A stretch of DNA of 64,000 nucleotides, from NCBI RefSeq assembly GCF_000003605.2, contig NW_003134352.1:187978-251977 (forward strand), read 5' to 3'. The position numbers were made by a program, and so were the translations under genes. This DNA is from Saccoglossus kowalevskii (taxonomy: Eukaryota > Hemichordata > Enteropneusta > Harrimaniidae). The notes under the pieces were generated by a model. It saw only the letters and a program-made list of their open reading frames with translations, was not told where the DNA came from and made no database searches. Positions 11,901-23,900 of the stretch are shown piece after piece; the stretch's first letter is position 1, and each line of letters starts with the position of its first letter.

Positions 11901-14900
11901 TTGTGCATGACATTGTTGCAGTATCTTGCAATAAGTGCAGGATTATAGCCAGATAACTCTCAAAATTTATGAATGAAGTTCATTGCTTAGTCAATAGTAG
12001 CTGTGAACGCATATAATTATCATATTTTGAACATTTCTGGCATTTCTTCCATTTTTATATTTACAGGTCTGAAACAGCACTTTTGTATAATGACAGGGCT
12101 GTGTTAGAAAACCACCATATTAGTGGATCATTTCGGGTAATGTTGGAAGATGATAAAAACATTCTCAGTAATCTATCTCGAGATGAGTACAGGTGAGTGC
12201 ATAATACATTGCGCTACTATAGTCATATTATTATACATATACTACCAAAAACAATAGAATTTGCTGTTCTGTATGAAAAAAAGCAGTATCAGTACGCGTT
12301 CGAGTTGTTCCTTATGTGAGGTAATCTACATCACCAACACTGACATGTTAAAGGTTGAACATTCAACTCTTTCTTTTGTTGACATTGGGTGCAAGAAGCG
12401 ATATAATGCAAATTGAGTCCTGTCAATCAATGCAAACGTTTTTTATTGCTATTTTGAGTTATAATCTCATTAAATTATTACCATGAGCAGAGAAAAGAAG
12501 TACAATAATAAGGTTATCACGATAATACCGCCAAGAATTTACCCAAGCAGTACAAGGTTACATTGACATCCACTATGCGTTGGTACACATGTAAATACAA
12601 ATATATGATCGCTGTACCGATTCATGCGTATTTTATCCTTTTCACCATCAGTTTGTGCTTTTTATTACAAATTCACAAAATAGGTCCCGTTTATAGTCTG
12701 CACTTTCCTTTAAAAGATTGGGACAAAAATAGCAAAAATCTTTTAGTAAAAACTGAAAAATGACTCAAAATTTGTCTGTTGGCTCTAAAATTCGGGTTTA
12801 TTTCCAGGAATATTGAAAAATATAAAAAAGTGCAGAAATATTTAGGCAAAAAAGTATGGTGGTAAAAATGGTTGAAGTATTCTTGTGATAACCTTAAAAT
12901 GATCAAGTATGCAATGAATGCACAATTGTTGGTTTATTTGTACTTCTATAAGTATTGGTGCATTTTGCTTTTGCATTTTGTTTTCTACATACCGGTATAT
13001 GAAAATGGTTTAGATATTTTTCATTCTTCACTTTGTTGGCAATATACATTGACATTATTTCAAGAAGTACATCATGTGTGCGCGGTTTTAATACTTTTTT
13101 TTTTTTTTTTTTTGTTGACAGGGATTTAAGAACTCTAGTAATTGATATGGTGCTTGCAACCGATATGTCCTATCACTTCCAACAAATCAAGCAAATGAAA
13201 AACCTTCTTAGTATACCTGAAAAGTAAGTCAACGTTTGTAAAAACACTGCACACAGAAATCTGATGAAAGGCTGAGACACATTTATTGAAAAAACAACTA
13301 CTACAAAACTAATCAAATTACAGATTCATAAATACATTTCAATAAACTACAAAATTGGGCAGGGGCCGACTTCTACCTACCGAGACAACAAGTGGCCCCC
13401 TGAGCAATGGATTTCGGGATCAAAATTGAAGGAGGGGGAAAACATTTATGCGGCCACTCGACCTCGACATGGGGGGGGGGGGGTGAAATCCAATGCCCAA
13501 AAGAGGGAACACGGGCTGCTAGTGGAGCGAAGTGATCCCCATGAAATAAAGAAACGTGAAAGAAAAATGAAGGGTTAGTAGGGGTGACTCAAACTTGGAC
13601 AGACCAGGGAGTGGTGCAGAAGGAACGGATGTTCACTGTCTGTGTGGTAGCACCATAACCATATACAGTAAAACCTGCGTTAGTGATCATGTTTATATAA
13701 AGAACACCTGTTCATTGTGACCATATTTAGGCAATCCAGATGCAACGTACAGGTGATATAAAGATCCATGATCACCTGTCTTATTTGGCCAGTGAACGAT
13801 ATTTTTGACACCAGTTTGCTCGAATAAAACTGTTTATCACATGACCACGGTGAAGATCATTCAGAGCAGTGACACTTTTTTTTTTACTCCTCTTCGCTTC
13901 GGATGGAGCATAAGGCGCCGACAAATCTCCTCCAGCCGTCACGGTCTTGTGCAAGCCATCCTATTTCATTCCAGGTCTTCCCTGCTGCCTTCAACTTCTC
14001 TTCCACAGTCCTTCTCCAAGTGCCCAGAGGCCTGCCCCTCTTTCTCTTCCCAGGTGGTGCCCATCTCAATGCAGCATGAGGGTGTCTGGTTCTGCCCATT
14101 CTTAGCACATGCCCCAGCCATCTCCAGCGTCTCTGCTTCACCTCAGCTGTGATGCTATTGATGCAGGTGCGCCTGACACTTAGTGTGACATATAACTAAA
14201 TAACAACGATGACTTAATTTTTATTTTGAAAAAACACATTGCCATGAACAATATTTCTACAAGTGTAACTGTAAATGATTTTAGAAACTACAATGAATAC
14301 AGTTGTACACCATTGAAGTTTATTGCTGATGACATATATTGTTTGTTTTATAGTATTGACAAGCCAAAGGCCTTATCTCTTGTTTTACACTGTGCTGATA
14401 TTAGTCATCCAGCCAAAGACTGGCCAATACACTACAAATGGACTGAACTCCTAATGGAGGAATTCTTCAGACAGGTCAGTATTTATTTTTTCATTTTATG
14501 CATCTTCAACTCAGATTTCTTTTCTCAAGGGGATGCAGAAACTAAAAGTAGAAATAATTACACACATACTTTTTTAGCATAGTATAAATAATGGTTCAGT
14601 TTGCCCTCTAATTAGTCAGATTTTGTATGCATTAAAATGAAATCTGAAATTAAAATGAGTCTTGTTGTTGATAGCAATAAAAGAAATTAAGATTGTATGT
14701 GACTGTTATTAAAGTTAGTTTCTGAAGATACAAACTAAATCCCTGATTTGCACATTTTAAAACTATAGTTAAATATTTTTCAAGATAAGTGTAACTAGTT
14801 GCGTCTCGAAAAATCTCTGTGCCTTAGTGACTGTTGGCTTGGAGGAGACACTGATGGCGATGTATCTTTAATACAATCAGCTCCTTATTCATCACCCAAG

Positions 14901-17900
14901 ATTTGCAGCAGTGGTCAAATGTTTACTTTACATTTGGGCTGTAATATTTTTATCGTCTGCCTCTCAGCTGACATAAATAAATTGTACCTAAAAACTATCA
15001 CATGGTTAACGAAATTTAGCTCACTTTTGGTGAATGTCGCCATCTTGGATTACCAGGTAGCAACATTTGAACAAGTGGCCTGTAGCTATAATCCTAAAAA
15101 CTATCACATAACAATGGTTAACAAAATTTAGCTCACTTTTGGTGAATGTCGCCATCTTGGATAACTTCCTAACAACGATTTGTACAAGTAACAATACACA
15201 GCTTTATATTGTCAATTTACATATTTTTATTTAAGGTTTATTCATGACTGTTAACTCTATAGTATTGAGATAGGGATTATTTACTTGGCCATGTCAGTTA
15301 TCTCTCCCTACTCACAGCTAGTTGTACCGGTTTATGTGATGTCATGTCATTTATTCTTTAATTTTTCAGGGAGACAAAGAGCAGGATCTGGGAATTCCAT
15401 TCTCTCCTCTCTGTGATCGAAAAACAACAATGATTGCAGAATCTCAAATAGGTACGCTCTGTTGTAATGATTCAGTGTGTTCACTTATAAAATAGTTATC
15501 TTCAACTGCCAGATTCTTTGTATTTTGGGTACAGTTTTAAACATTTTGTAATATTTGATAAATATTTGAGCCTCCTTTTAAAAATTAGTTCTTTTCACAA
15601 AAAAGAACTTTTCTGTCCCAATAATGGTATGCTTATGGAGTTGTATTCCCTCTGTCCCAATAATGGTTTGTCCCAATGACTGAGTATTTCCCTGTGCCAA
15701 TAATGGTGTGTCCCAATGAGTGTTTTGTGAGAATTTCACTCTCTGACCCAGTAAATAATTTCCTTATTTATTCATTCTCAAAAAGCAATTAACAAATAAC
15801 GACAGTGAATTTTGATGGGCACCTGTATACTTAAATCACGATCCCTTTAAAAACTGTTAATGATTCTTGGCCAATGAGTTTAGTCTTGCGTAGTATAGGT
15901 TGTTGTACTTGTTCATGTTGACAAGAATCAACCGTCTATACTGTTGTTTTTAATTATACATCTACGTGTTGCTGCTAATAAAACAATGTTGTACTCACCA
16001 AGGGTTAGATTTTTAAAGTACAACTCTAGGTAGAATTCAAACTTTATGACCTGCAGGTACTTACTGTACTCATCATAATCATAATGTTGTACTCACCAAG
16101 GGTTAGGGGTTGGGATTTTTAAGGTATAACTCTAGGTAGAATTCAAACTTTCTGACCTGCAGGTACTTACTGTACTCATCATAATCATAATGTTGTACTC
16201 ACCAAGGGTTAGGGGTTGGGTTTTTTAAGGTACAATTCTAGGTAGAATTCAAACTTTCTGACCTGCAGGTACTTACTGTACTCATCATAATCATAATGTT
16301 GTACTCACCAAGGGTTAGGGGTTAGGGTTTTTTAGGTACAACTCTAGGTAGAATTCAAACTTTCTGACCTGCAGGTACTTACTGTACTCATCATAATCAT
16401 AATGTTGTACTCACCAAGGGTTAGGGGTTGGGGTTTTTTAAGGTACAACTCTAGGTAGAATTCAAACTTTCTGACCTGCAGGTACTTACTGTACTCATCA
16501 TAATCATAATGTTGTACTCACCAAGGGTTAGCGGTTGGGGTTTTTTAGGTACAACTCTAGGTAGAATTCAAACTTTCTGACCTACAGGTACTTACTGTAC
16601 TGATCATGCAGGTTTAATGGTGTAAAAACTTCTCGTGACTTTTTTCTTGACGTGTTTACTTTTTAGGATTTATCGACTTCATTGTGGATCCTAGTTTCCA
16701 AGTCCTAGGTGACATGCTCGAAAAGATCATTCCACCGGGCATGACAGGTAACAGAGCAATTGAAGAAACTAGCATTTCAGATGAATCTGAGGGGGTTGAA
16801 GACAGTGGACGGAAAAGCAGTGGAAGTTGTGCGGCAGCTGCTGCAAGAAGAATTAGCAGTACAAGTAGTGCCGACAGTCCAGTGGCCGTCAGGAGATCAT
16901 GGGTTGATCCTCTTCAACTTAATCGACATTTGTGGAAGGAGAGAGCCATGAAAGGTAATGTGCTTAATTAATTAATAATAATTTCATTGTGTTTGCATTT
17001 TATTGCAATGATAGTACAGCAAAAATGACAAGCAGAAAGAAAAGTTATCAATATTAACAGAGGCATATTACTTGGGGTTTGCAACTACGGTGACATGATA
17101 CCAAGATCTCGTTTCAATCACGCTCTCGCATAAGCATTCCAACTCAGAAAAATGCGAATGCGCATGCCCGAGGTAACTAGGATACTGGCATGTCCAGGTG
17201 GATCAAAATAGCTGCTCACGATATGACTGATTACGATAACTATACTTTCTGTACATTTTCGATGTATTACCGTACATTTTTTCACTATGAATGTGGTAAT
17301 ACATGTTTTATTGTTTTATTAAAAACCACCTATGTCATGTCAGAAGGTCCGTAGCATCAGTCACGATACATGTATCTACGAGATGAGACATGTTTTGTCT
17401 ATTTGTTTGACTCATCCTATCTCATAAATGCATTGATTGACTTGATTTTAACAGACAACACATGTTGTGGCACATTTTGTATATTAATTAAAAAAAATTA
17501 CAAGATTTTGATAATTTTCTCTTGCAGACGCACAAGCAAGAGAAGAAAATAAAGGGAGGGTTGATAATAATGAGCAGTCGCTTGCAGAGGAACGAAAGTC
17601 AGATGCCAGTAATGACTCAGGTGTTGACAGTACATGTAAAGAAGATACTGTTCCCACGACAACAGAAATGGGAGCTGCATCAGCAGGTAATATTATCAAT
17701 TACTTCAAAAGTTTAAAATCTACTCAATGTAATGTGCACTCATTTGTCCGCTTTTTTTTATTTTTACTTACATTTAATTTTTCTGTTTTCAGAAAAGGAA
17801 AGATAGGTCTACAGAAATAAACTTGCACTGAAGTCGCTGAAACAAATATTTTTTAAATTGTTTTCAACGGTCAATCAATTGCACAGTATGCTATGCATTT

Positions 17901-20900
17901 TGGTTCATTTTTGATAGTGTCATATTTGTTTAATGGTGCAAAACAACATGAAAATTCTTCATTGAGTTTAACAAGCGTTTAATTGACTTCCATAGGAACG
18001 GACAGTAGTTATTCCAGTGACCTCAATATGTGACCTGTTTTTATCCACCAAAGTGGGTGGTATTTAAAATTTAAAATTTGAATATTGATGTGTACCATTA
18101 CCAGAAACTGTTTTTTGTTTTTTTTTATTTGTCTAATTAATAGAGATTTGAATTAATGGTTTTGTGATTATTATCAAAACAACATGGCAGTAAAAATTGT
18201 GTCCAAATTTCCAGTACAAGACTGAATGATTATGCAGTGGCAATCAGATGTTTTTTGCTCTTTTCTCAATTCTCTTGCAAATATTGGTAAAGTTATGGAT
18301 TCATTTACTGATCAGGGTTGAAGCTCACAAAATTCTATGTTTCATAGCGAAATAGACTGTTTTAAGATGGTTTTGGCAAAGAAGGGGAGGGGAGTTGTAG
18401 AATGAGAATTTTTTTTGTGATAACCAGTGGCAGTTAAACAGCTTGTGATTGATTATTTGAATAATCCTCTGACTGTTTCCTGCAACCCCAATCCAGTGAT
18501 TGATCAACTGGCTGTTTCAAGAGACCCACTGAAATCGAATTACTTGTCACCATTTTTCTCTCTATCTTCTTTTTTCTCAGTTCTTTAAGTTATTACTACC
18601 ATTTTGTTATTTTTTTTTTTTTATTGTTAGAAATAAATTTTTAAATTGTGGTCCTGTGATTTTTGTATAATATTTCTGAATTTCCTTTTGTATTTTGCTT
18701 TTTGCAGATGAAAAACCATGAAGGTAACTTCCTGATTCCTTTTTTTCATTCCATGTTTTTCTCCTTCCTCCTTTTCTTATACATCATCAAAAAACTAACA
18801 TCATCTTTAAATTTAAATGAAATTTTCCCAAGAATTCACTTATTCACACTCACAGAAAAAGACTGAAATTGATTTGGCAACATTTTGTAAATAAAGGCAT
18901 GATTTTAAACCACTATTTTGTTATCATAATTGGCATAGAATTGTTAGGATAACATTAATAATGTTTTCTACCCATTTGTCAAATTATAATTGGAGTAAGA
19001 AACTATTATAGAATTGTTAAAAAGGATACAGGGATAAATATTCTTATTTTTAACAAGGCAATAATGTGTGTAAAGTTTTGTTTTATATAAACAAAGGATG
19101 TGAGAAAAGTTACTTTTGCCCTTTGAAGTAGACTCAAAAATGAAATTGAATTTTTCCTTAAATCCTTGAATTTTTTTTGGTCATAACGAAGGAATTGTAG
19201 GAAAATATAGAAAAAAAATGTTGTACCCAAAATTTGAAGGAAATTGAAAAGATTAATTAAATAAAATTGTAGATAAACTGAGATTCTGGATCTTTAACTT
19301 TTTCACCACCAGTTTCATCTTTTCATCACAAATTCACAAAATAGTCATTCAGTCAAAGAGTTCTTCAGATTGGGACAAAAATAGCCAAATTTTTTGAGTA
19401 AAAACTGAGAATTTACTCAAATTTTGTCAGTTGGCTCCAAAATTAGGGTTCAATTCCAGAAATATTGGAGAATACAAGAAAAAAGTGCAGAATAATTTGA
19501 GCGAAACAGTCTGGGGGTGATAAGGTTAAAACTAGTACACTATTTTGGCTTTCAAATAGAAACTGATCAATCCACAGTAAATTGAAATTCATTTGTGGTG
19601 ATGAACTAAGAATGCCTGGAAGGTCAGTTGCCAAACATTTTGGCTCATCAGTGACCATACTAAAATCACAGCCTTTAATTAATTAATTTGTTTGCTATTA
19701 CCGCCACACTGGTTGTTTTACACAGAAGTTATGTTCAGATATTTAGAATTTTTTTTATAATATAAACCACAGTCACTCTACTAGGAGAGTGCCTGTGATA
19801 TAAACCATGCCTTTACATTTTGTATGTAGTGGTGACATATGCCTATGTTTCCTATATAAATGGATTTTGTGTAAATCCAAATAAACATGCATTACAGTAA
19901 AATGCAAATTTGACAAAACAATTATTTAATAATAATAATACGTAATTTATAAAGTGCCAGTATCCAAAACAAAGTAATGTTCAATGGTGCTGTACATAGA
20001 GATGACGAGTTGTTGAGGGCTTTCCTAAAAAGACGAGTCTTAAGTTGAGTCTTGAAACTGTTCAATAATCATAATAAGTGTAAGGTAATATTTTTAGTTG
20101 ACCGTAGATGCAAATAGCAGCTGTTGAGATCTAGTTGAGAGTGAGAGACGATGTTTTTGCTCATCAAATAATCTTCTATTCTTACCCGTAATCACATCCA
20201 TTTCATCGCTGCTGTATTTGGAACTGCGTATGCAATGACCACTATTTGAAGGGGTAAAACAATTTTTGCAGCTCCTTTTCTCTTAACAAGACATCAGTGG
20301 CTATTTGTGTCTATAGTCTATTTAATTAAACAACAACGTAAACAAATTATTTTTATTTTTTTTAATTCTCACAGTGCTTCATGGGAAAATTTCATTCTAT
20401 TTTAAATAATTAATATCAGCCACAATTCATTTCTAACAAGTTGTACTTTGCATGGTAACTACCATATCACTTTTTCTAATATATTTTTTTTTCTAATTAC
20501 CATTTTTCACTATTCATTTTCAGATTTGCATGCAGCTCATCTGTCTCTGTCTCTGTCTATGATTTCTCGCGCATTGTAATAACAATTGTATTTAAAATAT
20601 CATCTTGCAGCTAAATAGTTAAAAATTATTTTTCATACAAAATCATTTGAATGTAAATGTTGGCATTTGTGAACAAAAATGTTGCTCTTTCATTGCATTG
20701 CATGCTAGCACAAAACATTATTTTTGAAGAAGCAAAAACGTTTCTGATCTCAAACCAAATTTTTTATTTGCTTTTACTTACAATCAATCAAATGTGAAGA
20801 CAATAATGGTGTAACCTTGAAGTTAATATTGTTACCATTTGAATGCCCGCCAACAATTTTATTCATCTATTTTCAAATTTTTATAAAGTTTTCTATAATT

Positions 20901-23900
20901 TCTTTTTTAATTTCAGATCAAATTGGTGTAATTTTGTATCGGCTTCATGTTTTGAGCGCAATTTTTTTTATATATGGAAACAAATTATGCAGATTTAATG
21001 ACAAAATTCAGCATTCAGTTGGTAAATGTTACACTCTGAGGTCATTCCTATACTATTTTGGAGGTCATAAAACTATTATGTGAAGTATTGAATGATTGTT
21101 GATATACACAATTTGTGGGGAAATATATTCATCAGTATACGCCCTTGTTCCAAATTACTGTTGAACCACAGTATAGCAAAGTGATGCAAGTCTTTACAAA
21201 TCAACTAGTGTCAAAACATTACTCAATCAAAACTGTTGAAATTTAGAGGTTTAGTAAATATTTTGCCTAAATTATTTTACATAATAGTCACCAGACCCTG
21301 ATAAAATGATCTGAAAGTGCAAATTTTTATGAGCCTAAATGTTTCTTTCCATATTAGGTGTTCCAATTTTACAATTGTCCGATATTTCTTTTTTTTGTTA
21401 CCGGGCTCAAGTTGAACATGAAAATAGACTTGCATGCGGAACACTGGGAGATTTATCAATTTCATTCCTTTTATGGAGACATGAATGCTTATTAATTTTT
21501 TTGTGGAGTCTTTCAGAGATGTATGCAAATTAATTCCATATATGGGCTGTTTTGTTAATGACTTGCAGTGCATCATATTAAATTTATGCAAATTTTTTTT
21601 TTATAAGACATTTATGCAAATTAATGCTTTATATGGACTTATTCGTAAATTAACTTGCAGTGTCATATAGAATATTTATGCAAATTAATTCCTTATATGA
21701 GCATATGTTTCAAGAAACTTGCAATGCATTGTTGAAGATTTACTTAAAATATTTTGTTTGATATATAGTAAATACTTCATGCATTGCACTGTAAGAGCTT
21801 GACACATCAGAATCATATTATCGTCTATGTTTCAAAGGCAATTTCAATTAGTTAAGTTCTTACTCTGGTAAAAAGTAACACTATTTTTATTGTTCAATTT
21901 TTAACCTTCAACTAACCCTTTATTTTTCTGCTTACTGGTATCCATGGCTGCAGAAGATTCTCTTTAATGCAACCTGTTTTTATATATTTGTTTTTACCAG
22001 GAAGAAAACCGCAGTTGATCAAAGGCTCTACAGTATTTACCCGCTCTTCATCAGGCATGTCTGTTACATCTGCATTAAAAGTTAACCTTTCTCCTACAGC
22101 TAGCCCAACATCCAACTCCTCTAGTTGTTCTTCTCCCTCCATTCCATCAGTTGGCATGGCAACACCATCATCTTCATCTTCATCATCTGTCATTACAGTG
22201 AAGAAAAAGAACACAAGTACTTCAGCATTGAAGAATACATCATCGACGAATAGGATGAAGACTCGAAATCTGCAGAATATTTCACTTCGTAGTGTCAAAA
22301 CTCAAACCAAACACACACATTTACGCAAAATTCCTTAGGAGTTTATTATTTTCTCAATTACAGTTAATCGTATTTATAATTACCTTTGTATTTCAATGAA
22401 TTTATTTCCAGATATAATTTAATTTCTTAAATAATAAACATGATAGATACGTATATTGGTAAACCCCTATTTTTTATAATTTGTTCATTCCTAACTGCAC
22501 ATAAAATTGCTGTTTAAATTTCATGATGCTTTATGGTTCACGAAAACAAAACTTTTAACAACACTCTCATTGTATATTCACATCGAAAACTTGTACAAAA
22601 TACACTTTATTGTTTTGTTTTTTTAATATAAATGACTTTTCAGGAAATTGGTTTTGTATAACCTGGCATGAATGAAGAAAAATGTTTCTTTGTAATATAT
22701 TTCTGTGACTGTTTCAAAGTTCTAGGAGATATGCAGGTGCCCCTCACAACATTATTTATAATCATAATGGATATGATATTACCCATGGTGCATTGCTTTG
22801 TATTACAAGGAACATTTTGAGCTGATACTCATCCCCTCTTGTTTATTCTGCTCATTTCAAGTTATATTTATATAAAACTACATTTCATATAGTTGTCACT
22901 ACAGTTGGAATTCACTTGAAAATTTCCCCGAATACATAAATTCTGTTTTTTTTTTATTTTAATTAAAAAATAAATCCAATTTGAACATTTGGGGTCATGG
23001 GGTCTAACTGGGTATCTAATTTTTCCATTAAAGTTCATAGTCAAATTATCTCTATTAGAAAATATGCACAATACATAAATGTTACTATAGTTTTTATAGA
23101 AACATTTGGAAGTATTTCAAATGCACCTGATGTACTTCTAAATAAAGGACAGTATTAAGATTTCTTTGACATTTGTACTGTTTTTTCTGGAAGCTAATCT
23201 CCCGTAGAAGCTCACATAAACCCAGAATTATATTTATTGTATTCTGGATAATTAGAATATGACTTGTTTTCACAATAGACAGTCTTTGTCATTTACATGA
23301 ATGCACGTACCAATAAGAAAGGAAGGCACAAGAATGGATTTACATTTCTTCATTATTGATCTATTTAACCTTGACCCTGCTCCTAGGAACGTGGTTAAAA
23401 CAAATCATTTTAGTCTGCGTAGCTCTCTTTATTTTAAAGATGCAATGTGGACAATACTCTCGTATATATTTTTAATAGTGTTGTTGTGACTTCATAAACT
23501 TAAAGCGGGGGAGTCGTCACATGCGCATGCGTCAGATGGCCATAGCGTGTAATTGTTTTCAAACAAGTGTCTACTCATGAGCCTTTGCGTTTTCAGCGTG
23601 TTGTTATTGTCATTTGGGACTCAATTCCTGCGTGTGTGCAGGTGACGACCCTCTCGCTGTAAAATGTTGCGATTGCAGGACACACAATCGTATTTGTTAG
23701 ATAAAATATCAGAACCACTATTATGCATGCCCTGTGATTGTTATATGTCCGAAAACAACCAGGGCACATACTTATTAAAGAATTACATTGTGAATATCAG
23801 ACGAATATCCAGAGTTGTGCTAACAAGAACTGCATTTGCGTTTCATAATAAATCAGTCCATATATTCATCACCACAAATTATCAAACAAAATTATTACAA

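Noticed and set aside
13805-14152. Plus-strand frame of 115 residues
   Set aside because: Antisense of the LINE tail at 13871-14180.
16298-16345. Interstitial telomere
   Set aside because: GGGTTAGGG words are only part of a 106-bp minisatellite unit, not a (TTAGGG)n run.
20915-21083. Possible further PDE1 last exon (DQIGVILYRLHV...)
   Set aside because: Acceptor and phase fit, but the sequence is AT-driven, rich in Phe/Tyr/Ile, and no poly(A) signal supports it.
21912-22298. Minus-strand acidic frame of 128 residues
   Set aside because: Antisense of the Ser-rich PDE1 last exon at 22001; TCA/TCT codons read as Asp/Glu-like codons on the other strand.
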